DNA of 64,000 bases from Homarus americanus (taxonomy: Eukaryota > Arthropoda > Malacostraca > Decapoda > Nephropidae): contig NW_024724368.1 of NCBI RefSeq assembly GCF_018991925.1, positions 2,655,778-2,719,777 on the forward strand. The letters are read 5' to 3'. The notes below the pieces were generated by a model. The model was not told the DNA's origin. It worked only from the letters and a program-made list of their open reading frames with translations, and did no database searches. Made by a program: the position numbers and the translations under genes. The stretch's first letter is position 1; every line of letters begins with the position of its first letter. Shown here piece by piece: positions 10,641 to 23,070 of the stretch.

Positions 10641-11050
10641 CAGCACCCTCTTCTATATATTATTAATGCAGCATTAAATCCACATTATAATAACTCATTT
10701 TGCTATTAACCCATCTTAGAATCTGAAGCATGTATTCATTAATCGTTAGATAATATAATACAATACAGTAAATAAAAAAAAATGGTGCCAAGATAAAATT
10801 CTTCTATGGAAATGCTAAATACCTCTCAGCTGATGCCCAGAGTAACATTTACTTGGCACTCTTACAATGGCACTATTCCTGCTCGTTCAAACTACAAATT
10901 ATTCAAAACAAGTTGGCTTGACATTAAAAAACTGGACAAGTAAGGCGAACAGTGAAACAATTGAGATTGAATCACGCAAACAAGATTTTCAACGGGTTGT
11001 GTCCAAAAAAATAACTTTGCAAGGATTAGGGATAAAACCTGGTGTACCAG
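10641..11050. other. Intergenic DNA upstream of TMEM11
   Basis: AT-rich, no gene or repeat recognised. Confidence 0.35.
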
Positions 11051-11310
11051 GCAAGTTATTAACCCCCGGGGGATATTCCGGCCTAGGGGGGGTTTTGGGG
11101 GGCACTAAGTCTCAGAAGATTTTTTTGAAATTTGACCAATATCATGGCCATTTTGAAGCCATGTGCACTTGATATTAGGAGATATTCTGAAGTTAATACT
11201 TTTTATTATACAAAAATGCCTGAGTACAATACTACATTAAAGAAGAGGTATTGGAATTTTATGGTGAAAAGTGGGGTCTAGGCCCCCAGGACCCCTCCCC
11301 CTTGTTGTTT
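11050..11310. mobile_element. hAT-like MITE copy 1 (degraded)
   Basis: Shares with 12646-12868 the ordered words CCATTTTGAAGCCA, TGATATTAGGAGATATTCTG and TTTTTATTATACAAAAATGC. The ends are G-rich on the left and C-rich on the right (GGGTCTAGGCCCCCAGGACC), consistent with inverted ends, but they are eroded. Confidence 0.55.
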
Positions 11311-11539
11311 GTGGGAATATTATTTCATTCACTCTAGTAATGATACAATGTTTCTTATTATGTTATCGTAGAGGCATGGTTTATATAATCTGTTTATCAC
11401 TGTGCCCGTCACCGTTTTCAGATTAGACTACAATATATGTATTTCCCCCATACGTATCCCTGGCAACAGGGGCGCATAAGTGACCACTAGTTATTGCATC
11501 GTCTGTTGTTATAATTCTTCTCCCTCCTTGCAAAATTTC

Positions 11540-11725
11540 ACTGGATTTACTGTTATTATTAGTGTTTACTGATAAAATAGTGCTTAATCATGGCATTGCA
11601 GCCAGGTTAGCTGTGAGGTATTATAGTTGTTTTTCAACTCGTAATTTTGGGTAGATATACGTAACTTTCTTAATTTATTTTTTACTCAGTTACACGCACA
11701 CACCATCTTACATACAGTGTGAAAA
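11540..11725. repeat. Dispersed SINE-like repeat, copy 2 (inverted)
   Basis: Reverse complement of the repeat at 1381-1585 with moderate divergence over about 190 bp. TTTACTCAGTTAC and TAATCATGGCATTGCAGCC are the clearest shared words. Confidence 0.6.
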
Positions 11726-12645
11726 AAATAAAGAAATAATTATCCTAAAGGCAAACACGTAAAGAGAATATACAGGGGAAGACTGTTGCAGAGCTCAGTG
11801 TCGAGAGGGGTGGGGGGGGGCGTTGCTAGGGAATCAGCGTCCCAGCTGATCTTCGTTACTACGGTGAAACAGGTGCTGTATGCAGTGGCGGCTGGTTTAA
11901 ACTTTCATTTGGCTTTTGTTTACCGATTTGGCAATACAGTAATTTTGTTGTAACTTATTTATTGCTATTATTTTTATTTATTCCTCACATTTCCTGGTGC
12001 TGTATATATTATTTTAAGAAAACTATGGCTTCAGGAGGAAAATACGCAAAAGTTTTGTTTGCCTAAATACGCCCTGTCGTAAAATAGGGTACTGTATTTC
12101 TTGGTGTTTTTTTATATTATTATTCATTTCGTACATTCGCCGTAGGCTGAAGTAGCATTCATATTTTTTTTGCATTATTATTGAAAAAGTTAACAATAAT
12201 CATGTCCCCCTAAGGAAGTGTTTGATATCCGTAACGGTGGTAAGGTTAAGCCTAGACCTTATCAGTAATTTATACTGGGCGGCAGAATACACCCCTTTCC
12301 CTATGATAAATTAACGTTGACTACGAACAGTATTGTGGACTTAAAAGCTAGGAACAAATTCGTCGAGCTTCCAAACACTATGTTGAAGCTGCAGTTGAAA
12401 AAATGTAACCACAACAATACCAAACAATATCACATGCAAATTTCCTTTGTAATCAAACAAACAATACAAAGTTAATAAACAAATTGAAGAAATACCTACA
12501 GTCTAGTGGCATAATGATTCATCAAGCCAGTGATGCTGTTGATACACTAATTGTTAATACAGCTCACAAACTAGAAGACAATGGGAAGAAAATTGCAGTG
12601 GTGGCCCTAGTGGGTGACTACACGATCATTTACCTGTACTTCAGG
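11726..12645. other. Intergenic DNA, no gene recognised
   Basis: No open frame with a recognisable family. A short frame starting at 12484 runs into the following MITE and is not supported. Confidence 0.35.
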
Positions 12646-12868
12646 GGCAGATCCAGGCAAGCAAGCGAACCCATCCAGCTGGGTGGTTTAGGGGGTCATT
12701 TTGAGACCATTTTGAAGCCAAGTGCACTCGATATTAAGAGATATTCTGAGGTCAATAGTAATTACTTTTTATTATACAAAAATGCCTGAGTACAAGACTG
12801 CACTAAAGAAAAAGTATTGGAATTTCCCAATGAAAACGGGGGGTCTGGACCCCCTGGATCCGCTCGTA
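12646..12868. mobile_element. hAT-like MITE copy 2 (about 225 bp)
   Basis: Begins CAGGGGCAGATCCAGG and ends CCCTGGATCCGCTCGTA, near-inverted ends of the CAGGGGCGGATCCAGG type known from non-autonomous hAT-like elements. Interior words match the copy at 11050-11310. Superfamily assignment rests on the ends only. Confidence 0.6.
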
Positions 12869-13390
12869 TTCTCATTTCCCTTTCCAAGCAAAACACTAAT
12901 ACAGTATACTATTTGTGAAACCAGGTAGAATTAACAATCCCAATAAGGATTATGATATTAACAAACTAAAGTAAATCTGAGAACGTTGGGCCAGCATCTT
13001 ATTCTCCTTCATTTAATTATTATTATTATTATTTTCACCCCCCAGGGCCCCAATGTGGGTTGGTGGCTTGGTCCCCATGAAAAAATAGTCACCTGTTGCG
13101 ACAAAACATTAGCCCTTTAAGGAAAAGGCAAGAAAACACTTTTCAAGACCTAAAGTATAACCAAGATATACTGTACGTGTGAGCAAGTAACTGGGTTCAA
13201 ATAATCCAAGAGCATTAGCAGATGACGTGGCTAAGGCTGGCAAAACCTTCATCATTTCTGTGTATGGAAAGTAATTTTCTAATTCAACTTACGTACTTAG
13301 GAAACAGTTCACATATACAGTATAACATTGCAAATTTTATATAAAATAATTCATATCATCCATTAAATTAGAAGGTTTTCATCAAGGAGA
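12869..13390. other. Intergenic DNA with short ATT tract
   Basis: A short ATT microsatellite lies at 13015-13034; otherwise nothing recognised. Confidence 0.35.
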
Positions 13391-16300
13391 GACTTTATTT
13401 TGTAAAAATTTTATTTAAGGTAATTACATTTTGTACAAACATAAAAGTATAAATGAGTGGCAACACTGAGCATTTCCAAGTCACTTCATGGACACTTGGC
13501 CACGAGCTACTCAGTCCACTAATAAATAGCCGCCAACTTAATCCAACTTTGTGACTTAAATCCATCCAGGATCTCAACACCCAAATCCACCACAACCTTT
13601 ACTAGCAGATTTGTTCCTTGTGCACATGACCTTGTATAGTAACTATCAAAACCATCCATGTCATTCATTCAAAGTCATAACCAAACCTGCTAGGAATTTA
13701 TAAAAAAAAAACTTGTTGCATTGGGTTGCGGCAAAGATGGTGTTATCATTTGAAGCACAAACACGGACTGTATGGGATGTGGGTCTGCAAAATGTTACTG
13801 TATATCAATTGTATATCATATGAGAAGGAGTATTATCTGATATCTGTCTAGACCTTACCTCTGGTTCTAGAACTACAGAAAAATGACATTTGTTCAATAA
13901 AGAACATAAGAAAAGATTTTCAAGATATAATAGAGCACCAATCTGAAAAGTTTATGATCAAGTGTTGGATACCTGTCCATGAACCAGAGGGGCCAGGGGA
14001 GCAAGGAGGACAAGAGAGCACAGGCCCAGCACTGAGATCAACCTGTTAGTTCTGTAAAGGCTGGGACATTTCTTTGTATTATCATTAGTAGTACAGTAGT
14101 CATCAAGAATAACCACTTTGAACAGTACTTGTGAATGGTACATCATAAAAAAGGTCACTGTAGGCCTATATTATCAAGCACACCATTACAGAAGAATTCA
14201 GAACAAGGACAATCTTTGGTTACAGGCAAAGCAGGGACTAACGGTGGCAGGCTACACAGTACCATTGCAATTACAATAAAAGTGTGTGAAAGGCTGGAGC
14301 CTGACGCTCTTTCTGGGCTGCTTAAAGCACTGCTGAATCCAGTGTCAGTGGCAGGGCTTATGACTAGCACTTACAAACATACAGCACACACAGGCTGATA
14401 AACTCTCACACCACTTCAAGAAAAATAGGGATTTGAGATTCTGGTGCCAAGAATCATTAACCTGATTTAAGAAAAATGTACAAAAAACTATTATACATTC
14501 CTGCAATTTAAAGTTGTAAAGCAAACAAAACTTTACACCAACCTAGATGAAGTTAAATGTGCACATACAGTTACACAAAATTCTAAGAAATGCAAATCTA
14601 GGAAAATGCAATATGTTTGTTCTCAAACATGTTTCATATAACATATATCAACATGGCAAACTTAATATAAACAAAGTAAAAAGATCATGCTGAAAACAAA
14701 TTTAATTCTGCACTCATGTAACACACAAACATGACTCAAATCTTGTAAGAATACCTATATCTAAACATTAACTGAAGTATAAAAAGCTGCACAGATTGCC
14801 ATTAATGTGCCTTGTCTTTCAAGCTATACTGACTAGTAGGAATAAGAAGCAATATTAATACTAAAAGCTAAATTGATAAAAAACTTGCCATGTACAAAAT
14901 TGAGAATTATCCTTCTCATGAATATCAAATAGGCTCTCCCTTGGATCATCCAAGAGAGTTAAAAATGCACATGATCTGTTCTAAGACACATTACTGAAGG
15001 GGACACACTTATCCACCAAGCATTATCACTGTGCTTGCTGTTCCTGAAATCACAATATCATATTCTTCTCTTGCTGTCTCATGCATACCAAGTAAACATT
15101 TAGGAAATGAGCATTTTTCATACTCTAGTGAGAATATCAAATTAATCACACACCAGACAAGCCCAATTCTAAATGGAATTGGTAATGCACAGTATTTGCT
15201 ACACACAAGCTTCATCATCTGCCCAACCAAGAAGTCTGCAACCCAGGGCATGAGCACCACCAGTGGAAAAAGAGCTTCGGTCACTAATACTGTCAAGTAT
15301 GGATGCTGATTCTGTTTCAGTATGTCATAAAGTATGTGCAGCATATATTATCACGATGGTGCTGGCTCCATCCTTTATGCACTTATTGTGGAAAATTCCT
15401 CTCCTTAAACGAAAGATTGCACTTTCTACTCTGTACTTTACAACTACAACTAATATTCTGAAAAATTAATATACATGGACTTTTGCTTTCGTTAACTCCA
15501 GTACAGTAGGAATGATGGACATCTTGGTGACTAACTTTCCAGCCTTACAGTAACCTTATGTGTGTGTGTGAGCAACATGTCAGCTAAAAGATACAAACTT
15601 CAAACTTAACTTTTCCTAATTGTTCACATTTGTTCCTTTAGTATGGCTGAGGTAATGTGCTCATCCTTTGTCACATCAATAGCCATATTTTTCATCATGA
15701 CTCAGTTCAGGTTAATACAGTATTCAAATACGTACTGTCCTTGTGAGATCACAAAATGAAAATGAACCATACTACATTAACACTCAATGCATAAAGACTG
15801 GACAACACTTTCCATATATACTGGAAAAAACATTTTCCACTGAAAAATCAGTGATAATAACAATCATCCCAACAAAGAGAGCACATTGCAGAGTTTATTA
15901 GGTGTCATATTAATGCTAAACTACACATTCAGCAAAGATTTGGAAGTGTCTCCATAGTTGCCTTCATTACCCTGCAAAGCCTCTTACTGTGAATTAATTT
16001 TAACATGATGTCTAAGGAGTGGCAAAATATTCATCTATATCCAATAATAGCTGCATAATAGCTGTATTCTGTTAATTTTCAGCTATTAGTGAACCAAGAA
16101 CCTTATTGTTATAATTCCTATGATTTATAAAAAGTACACTATCTTAAACAACATCAGGCCTTGACAGGTTAAAACAATGTGTTGTGACATGGATTCATAA
16201 AATTTTATTCTGATAGCGGAAGAACTACTGTGGCAACAGCAACAGCTGAAATGCCAAGTGGACAGTTTCCCTTGCCTTCAACTTCTTGACAGACCCAGGA

Positions 16301-16407
16301 CCCACATGCTTATCCCACAAAGGGCTGAGATTAAGAAGTTATCATTTCAGCATTGGCAAAGTTTTGGAGAGTATAATCTATTTGTTACTGATACGTATTT
16401 ATAGAGC
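13391..16407 (-). other. dock: Probable 3' UTR of dock
   Basis: About 3 kb of AT-rich, largely repeat-free DNA follows the dock stop codon. On the minus strand AATAAA occurs twice near 13401-13422, a possible polyadenylation site. A 111-residue open frame at 15009-15344 on the minus strand has no recognised family and lies inside this interval. The UTR call is inferred from position and lack of repeats, not from transcripts. Confidence 0.45.
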
Positions 16408-16608
16408 TTATGGTTTAGGCAACGGCCGGATTAGGTAAAGCTTCTCCCCTTTTTGGCTGGTATAAATAGGTGACCGCTGATAGTGATCCACCAGCTGGTC
16501 CAAGGTTTGGAATTTTCGTTGACCAATACAATACAGTCCATTTTCAACATGCACTCGGAAGTGCTTGTTGCGACCTGCAGCTTTCAAAGACACACTGAAG
16601 TCACCCAC
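16408..16608 (-). CDS. dock: dock exon 6: second half of SH2 and stop
   Basis: Acceptor CTTATTTACAG. It encodes [40 protein letters not shown], and [20 protein letters not shown] before a final Pro and TAA (stop at 16408-16410). This is the NCK/Dreadlocks-specific SH2 end (CIGQRKF, GEKLYL). The protein ends at the usual place just after SH2. Confidence 0.97.
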   Translation of the reverse strand: MGDFSVSLKAAGRNKHFRVHVENGLYCIGQRKFQTLDQLVDHYQRSPIYTSQKGEKLYLIRPLPKP

Positions 16609-16737
16609 CTGTAAATAAGGTTAAGAAAATTTAAATGTAGTATTTCCTTACCAAGTAATGCAGTACAGCATGCCCTTAAAATTTGTGGGGGTTTGGGTCT
16701 CAAAATGGCTGCAAATATCATTTGCTGACCAGGGGCA

Positions 16738-17262
16738 TTTTTACTGGTGTGCAAAGAAATGTATATTTCCTTTATTTGTTTGTCCTAAGACAATTATTTC
16801 TTTTACTTGTATTGTATATGTGTGTGTGTGTGTGTGTGTGTACACAAACACACACACACAAGACACATACAGGTACAGTACAAATGAGTAATAATGTGAA
16901 AATCCTCTCACAAATTATCAGAAACAAGACAACAAAATGTATCAAAATGTAGAAAAAAATGTGAGAGTCTACCCTCAGGGTAACTCCATGCTTTGTTATT
17001 AAAGTTGAGTTGGTTGGTTTGTCAAATGGCAATTTTACTTGTGTACAAAGAAATGTATATTCCTTTTATTTGTTTACCCTGAAGACAATTATTTCTTTTA
17101 CCTGTAATATTGTATACGGTATGTGTGTGTGTGTGTGTGTGTGTATGTGTGTAGACACACACACACACAATACACATACAAATAAATAATAATTGGAAAA
17201 TCCTCTCACAAATAATCAGAAACAAATTTATTAAGAATGTCACAGTCTACCCTCAAGTCCGT
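16738..17262. repeat. Two tandem copies of a dispersed repeat with GT/AC hairpin
   Basis: Two adjacent copies (about 16738-17033 and 17034-17262) share CAAAGAAATGTATATT, AGACAATTATTTCTTTTAC and TGAAAATCCTCTCACAAAT-type words. Each has a GT run next to an AC run that can form a hairpin (16819-16860 and 17122-17168). The right half also occurs at 243-430. Confidence 0.75.
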
Positions 17263-17276
17263 GCTCAATTACAGTA

Positions 17277-18468
17277 CAGTCAACCCTCACTTTACGCGGT
17301 CCCACATTCCGCGTTTCCACGTTTACACGGTGCCCTGCCAGAACCCAGGATGCTCACATTCCGCGGTGGGTGTACCCCTTTACACGGGTGAAGCATAATT
17401 TTTTATTTAGCTCATAAAATTCATCCAAATTACCCGGCCAGAATATAATTTACATTGCTGGAATTCTTACAATTTGATGATCATTTTGAATATAAACATC
17501 ATATATTTTGCATTAGACATACAAATTTTAGATATAATGTTTGCTCTGAGTAAATATGTTATCTTTTGTGCAAAATATATGACATTTATATTCAAAATAT
17601 TCCTGGTTTTACAAGGAATCCAGCAATGTCAATTATATTATCCTAACTTTAATCTGAGGTATTATTTAATACTAAATGTTAAAATCTAGTTTTTTCACCC
17701 AACCTTTCTCTTGAAGGGAGGATTGGTGGGGGGTGGGGGGGAGGGTTGGGGCGGACCGACCATCTGGCCGGGTTGGCAGAGGGGGGGAGGCAAGGTGGGG
17801 TACTTTGATTGACAGATAGTGTCGTGAAGAATATTTTTTTTTTTATTAACTGAAGATATTTGTTTTAGCTCATAAAATTCATACAAATTACCCGGCCAGA
17901 ATATAATTTACATTGCTGGAATTCTTACAATTTGATGATCATTTTGAATATAAACATCATAGATTTTGCATTAGACATACAAATTTTAGATATAATGTTT
18001 ACTCTGAGTAAATATGTTATCTTTTGTGCAAAATATATGACATTTGTATTCAAAATATTCCTGGTCTTACAAGGAATCCAGCGATGTCAATTATATTATC
18101 CTAACTTTAGTTTGAGGTATTATTTATTACTATACCTGGTTTTCCCCAAAAAATTTCTCAGAGAGGGAAGAGCCAGGAGTGTAGTGTGAGAAGAGGGGGA
18201 GGGAGTTGAGTCCATTATTTGAATGGACATTAACTTGGCGACTGTATTTCTCTATTTCTCTTAAGTAGTAATTGTGTGCATGTACCATCATAAAATTAAG
18301 ATGTTATTTTTACTAGAACATAGGTAATGTGTTGGAAAAAGTGGAGTTTGGAGGTCAGCTGGTCTCTATTTCATTTAATCCCATATGTTATGTTATTCAC
18401 TTTACGCGTTTCTCACTTTCCGCAGTACCCTGTGGGTTACATTAACCGCGTAAAGTGAGGGTTGACTG
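17277..18468. mobile_element. Tigger/pogo-like non-autonomous transposon (1192 bp) with internal duplication
   Basis: Starts CAGTCAACCCTCACTTTACG and ends CGTAAAGTGAGGGTTGACTG, with TA on both sides (17275-17276, 18469-18470). Inside, a segment of about 264 bp occurs twice at an offset of 458 bp (17409-17672 and 17867-18130) with only a few mismatches. No transposase is left. It lies in dock intron 5. Confidence 0.85.
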
Positions 18469-18539
18469 TACTTTATTAATAGAGCACGGATGGAGATTAG
18501 ACTGTCACATTTTTAATAAATTTGTTTCTGTATACAGTA

Positions 18540-18694
18540 TGTAACTTTTTTCATGGGGCAAAGGGAGGCTCAGGAATGTAACTCCCATATTTTATCTATT
18601 TCTTATGGGGAAAATTGATCCCCTTAACACTGTTTCGCATAATGTCGCGTTTTCAGGAACGTAACCCCGACATTAAGCGAGGACGCCCTGTACT
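18540..18694. mobile_element. One-ended Tigger/pogo-like fragment
   Basis: The sequence GACATTAAGCGAGGACGCCC followed by TGTA resembles the end of another CAGT-type family; the opposite end is not visible. Inside, CGCATAATGTCGCGTTTTCA repeats the terminal theme. Confidence 0.5.
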
Positions 18695-20297
18695 ACTTAC
18701 GTGACAACAATTTCTGTTTTTATTGTATGCAAACATTTCACGCTATTGAAAATTTGCAAAAAGTGATAATGTCTAAGTTCTTGAAGTCATTGAAATGAAA
18801 GAAAATCTTAAAAGCCAATACAAAATTCTAGAAGTGAAATAATACTGTATAATAAAGCAAGACATCCCATAGCTGAAACCCTCAGTCATAAAGCTGGGTT
18901 ACAAATCTCAGTAGTCACCTTTAACTGCTGATAAGGAAACTCACCAAGAGAGAAGGGAGGCATTACAGGTCACCTGTCTCTTCCTTTCAACCATAAAATG
19001 GGATTCCATAATTAAGTTTTTTATTTTATGGTTAATCTGCTGGACATCCTGGATGCTGTCAGTATACCTAAATTCAGTGTTGGGCAGCTGTAATATCTGT
19101 GTATTCTTACTTGACTTTACAGAAGCTTTTGGTAACTGACTCATTGAATTACCAAGATTTGCAATCACATAGTTATATGCCCCCCAAAAAATTATACTGT
19201 TAAGAGCTTTCTTAATACATGGGGCCATAGTAAAGAACAACAGACTTTTCCCTCACTTCCTGTCATTCATGTCTCTAAATACCTTACCAGAAATGTTCTG
19301 ATATGGTATTCCTTGTCCACAATAAAGCCCCAAGATGTGATTAAAAACTTTAATAACGACAAACACTATCCGTAAAAAACAACACTATTTATGGAAACCC
19401 GAATTATTCTTGTCGTTTACAAAACATACGAACACAGGCAAAAAGCTAAGAAAGACTTTGGACATAATGATTTGTGTGAGCCATATACAGGTACCAGCAG
19501 AGCAGTTATGGCTTGGGGTTTGAGGGCTGTTTACAACCCTAGGTTTTGTGTTCTAGATGATTTTTGATGCATTCCAATTATTTTTTTAGTCTGATGCAGC
19601 ATTATAATGTACTGTTTGTATATTCAACAAAAATCAATTAAGCAGAGCAAATGTGACATAATGTAAAGATGGACTCAAGCTTTTTCAGGACAGGCCTCTG
19701 TTAGATTAAATCCACCAAGAATCCACTAAGGTACATCAAAGAACTGATCTAAACAAAGAAATGTATTTCCATACTCCCTATTCTTTACATGTGTACTTGC
19801 ACAATATTTTATTTCTTTAGGTTTCAAATGAACTGAAAAGAAGTAAATTACATACACCTGTTTAGTAAAGACCCATTTTCAATAAATCAAATAAAATTTA
19901 ATAGAAAAACAGAATTTTGAAATAGCCTGGACTCATAAGTACTATTTGTAGAGTGCCAGGCCCTTCTAGACATACGTAGTTATACTGTAAGTGACTGATT
20001 CCATACACTACAGAACCAAATAACGACAATCAATAATAAATGATCTTCATATTATATAAACAACTGGCACTTAATAATCAGGCAAACACAGGATTAGCAA
20101 ATAGCATTAAGATTATAAAAATTTAAGGGTACTAAACACTAATTTCAAAATAAAAAATTGTGATACTTAGTTCTTAAAGAGACTGAATTCTAGTAGTAAA
20201 TTCCTTTTGTTTTTCTATAGTGACTAAAGTAACTGAATTAAAGATGCTTTGGTAAAGATAAAAGGCTGATTGCATTGTACAGCCAGTGCTCACTCAC
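18695..20297. other. dock: dock intron 5, remaining part
   Basis: AT-rich unique sequence, no exon or repeat recognised. Confidence 0.4.
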
Positions 20298-20510
20298 ATT
20301 AGTTTCAGAATCTCTAATAAGGAAGTCTCCATCATGTCCTCGCTGATTGAGGATGTCATCACACTGTGCTCGAGTGATGGGTCCATAGTACCAGTCTCTA
20401 GTGGAGAAGTGGCCCTTGTCTGGAGGAACACCACTCACAGGAGGAACAGCTGACATCGCTGGAGCAGGTGGTGAAGGTGCTGCTGCATTCATATTAAGGC
20501 CCTGCATACC
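20298..20510 (-). CDS. dock: dock exon 5: Pro-rich linker and first half of SH2
   Basis: Acceptor ATTTTGCAG, donor GTGAGT, 213 bases in phase 0. An Ala/Pro-rich start is followed by the SH2 core: DWYYGPITRAQCDDILNQRG and FLIRDSETN. Arg294 in FLIRDS is the invariant phosphotyrosine-binding residue. The match to NCK (WYYGKVTRHQAEMALNERGH, FLIRDSES) is clear. Confidence 0.96.
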
Positions 20511-20754
20511 CTGCAAAATTTTAAAATGCAGCCAGAACTGAAACTTTCCCTAAAAGACAGGTAAGACTCAAGTGATTACTGTACTTAGAAAATTGGAAAA
20601 TGACATTGCTGACTTTATATCAAACATATACCTGTACAGTACTGTATAATATATATGATATTTTTTTCAACATTTAGATGGTGTAGGAAATTCAACATGA
20701 GTTTCTAAAGAGGTAAAATGTAATAAATTGTACAAATATTAAACTGCCACAAAC

Positions 20755-20931
20755 CTGTGCAAGATGGGAGTCTGCATTGTGAGCACCACCGTTGGTAGCA
20801 GGTGGGTGTGCACTGTTGCTGGGGCCTGGTGGAGGAAGCTGCCGTGTCTGAGAAGGCTCTCGAGATCGTGATGCTCGAGTGTCTACCACTTCATGAAGCT
20901 CTTGAACATAATTCTTTGGAATCAGCCCAAC
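20755..20931 (-). CDS. dock: dock exon 4: end of SH3-3 and linker
   Basis: Acceptor ATGTTCTAAG, donor GTTTGT, 177 bases in phase 0 at both ends. VGLIPKNYV closes SH3-3 (family: VGLVPKNYV). The following 50 residues are a Ser/Pro/Asn-rich linker with RSREPSQTRQLPPPGP, of low complexity and probably unstructured. Confidence 0.93.
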
Positions 20932-21971
20932 CTTAGAACATTCAAATAGGGAATAGGGATAAATAGGATGCAGAAAATAAGAAATACAGTAAAGAAATAG
21001 GAGAGGTAGAGGCGGAAGATGTGATGGACAGAGATATGGTCAAGTAGTATGGATAGGTTGAGAGAAAGGCAATTGAAAGATTGGTACAAAGACAGTACTG
21101 TACAATACAACTTAAGAGGTGAATGGTAAGAGGGAGCATACAGTAATACCAACAAGGAGAGGGACAATAAAAGTAAGAGATACACATTCAGAAAGTAATG
21201 CTATGAATAACTGACTCAGAACAGTGTCAAAGAGGATTTTTGGGGATGACTATGCTGCTGATGGGTGATGCTACATTGTGTGGAGGAAAAAGGATAAACC
21301 ATAAAGGAATCTGGGGTCTTATAATGGAAAGGGAAAACAATAACAAAAAGTACAAATCTGTTAAGCAGTAAGATTGAGTGACAGTAAATGATGGAAGAGT
21401 TTGTATTTGCCTTGAAGTCTGGCCACCCTTAATTGTATATCATGAAAAGGCCTTAAGGCGTGCATACAGATAAATAAGTATTCCACCTAATTAGGAATTT
21501 GTGCTTAAACTAATTCTTCTTAACCCCATTGTATGACCAGAGTACATAAGTAAGAGGGAATTACCAGAGTATATGGGAGTGAATCTTAATTTTGATTTAA
21601 TAGTGAGAAATTGTACTGTATTGCAGTGACTGTTTTATCCTTAATGATACTGTACTAGATTTTCCTGCTACAAAACATGTCAAGCCCTCTGGCACAAACA
21701 GGCCAGACTTAGAGGGTGTTTGGATGGATCTTCCAAGTCAGTTATTATTTATGATAAATGATAAAATAACATTAGCTGTAAACATTAAAAATATCAAAGC
21801 AATAAGCAACACAACTCCCTTAAGAAGTCATGTTAAAAATCTATTATTCAAACTGAACAATCTTTTATTACTGGTTAATTACAAGGGCAACATTTCACAT
21901 AGCAACTTTAGCTTCCCTTGTGTATCTTTCTGGTCACTTCATTCAAAGAGAGTCTAATATTATTACTGTAC
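20932..21971. other. dock: dock intron 3
   Basis: AT-rich, nothing recognised. Open frames on the minus strand at 20922-21187 are Leu/Ser-rich shadows of intron sequence. Confidence 0.4.
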
Positions 21972-22255
21972 CTGTGATTGAGTGTTCCTAGCCCTGTACC
22001 ATTCTGGGTCAGAAGGTGGCCGGTCAAGAACCTCCATTCTCTCTCCTTTCGTGAAAGATAGTTCATGTTCGTTTTGTGCGGTAAAAGAATAGAGAGCCAC
22101 AACAACATCAAGCACATTCTCTGCCATAGTGTATGTGTGGTCCTCCTCAGTGGGTTCTTCTGTGGTGTAGTTGGAAGGGAACCACCCAACCAGGTTGTTG
22201 TAATGACCTCGCCACCACCCATCATTACTTTTCTCAAGGATTAGAACTCTTGTAC
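21972..22255 (-). CDS. dock: dock exon 3: end of SH3-2 and most of SH3-3
   Basis: Acceptor TTTTGCAG, donor GTACAG, 284 bases. It completes SH3-2 with VLILEKSNDGWWRG and GWFPSNY, then encodes SH3-3: VVALYSFTAQNEHELSFTKG and DPEWYRARN. The tandem Trp pair and the PSNY motif form the usual proline-ligand groove. NCK proteins have the same order and spacing. Confidence 0.96.
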
Positions 22256-22876
22256 CTGCAAAACATTAAAGAAATATACAAACATGCAATTAGAAAATGC
22301 ATGTGTTAGTTGTTGTTTAAACTATTAATACATACAGTATTAATGTCTTACCTTCCTTCAAAAATACAGTACTGTACTATCATATATAAAATGCATTTCA
22401 AACAAAGGATAATGATCTGTACTCCATTGTGGAAAAATAAAACATAACATAAAGTACTCAAGCAATCTTGTTTGGACCAAAACTTTAACTGTTTGTTAGG
22501 GAAGATCACCTACTTTACAAAACACAAATTACCATAATTTCCACTGAACATAAAACATCCCAGCAATAGTTACCATTGGATCATTGATAGGAGCTTTCAG
22601 AGTAACAGTGCAATTCTCAAGAGTTAAAAATCTTTTTCATTTTAAATACAGAGCACAATGTACCTCTGACACTCAGGTACGGTATATGGGAATTAAGAAG
22701 GATAACAGTATTGTATACAGTAGAAGAAGAACAGTATTGCATACAGTACCGTAGATTTAATGGTAATCACTATTTACATTTGAAATATATTACAATGTTT
22801 TTGATGTGGAATACATTCTCCACTGAAGTTTACATTAAAAGACCTCAAATAACAGTAAGCAAAGATAGTACAGTAC
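22256..22876. other. dock: dock intron 2
   Basis: AT-rich, with several GTACTGTAC-type palindromic words; no other feature seen. Confidence 0.4.
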
Positions 22877-23070
22877 CTTTAACCAAAGAAAGTTCATCCA
22901 TCTGTTGAGCTTGGTAGTTGTATTTAACTACAGCCCAACCAATGGCCTCGGATGGATCTATGGGCGTGTTACCCCGCACACCACCAGGACTGTCGACCCC
23001 CCGTGTGGGTGTGCCTCCAGTAGAGGGTAAGGTGCGGCTTCCACCACCCTTCTTAACACGCTTCTTTATA
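22877..23070 (-). CDS. dock: dock exon 2: basic linker and start of SH3-2
   Basis: Acceptor TTTATTTACAG, donor GTACTG, 194 bases. It encodes a basic, Gly/Ser/Pro-rich linker (IKKRVKKGGGSRTLP) and the first half of SH3-2: AVVKYNYQAQQMDELSLVKG, in which the ALYDY-like motif is KYNY. The linker start corresponds to the family's SIKKKVKKG segment that normally follows SH3-1. Confidence 0.93.

Noticed and set aside
15009..15344. 111-residue hydrophobic frame on the minus strand
   Set aside because: No family resemblance, open also on the other strand, and inside the presumed dock 3' UTR.
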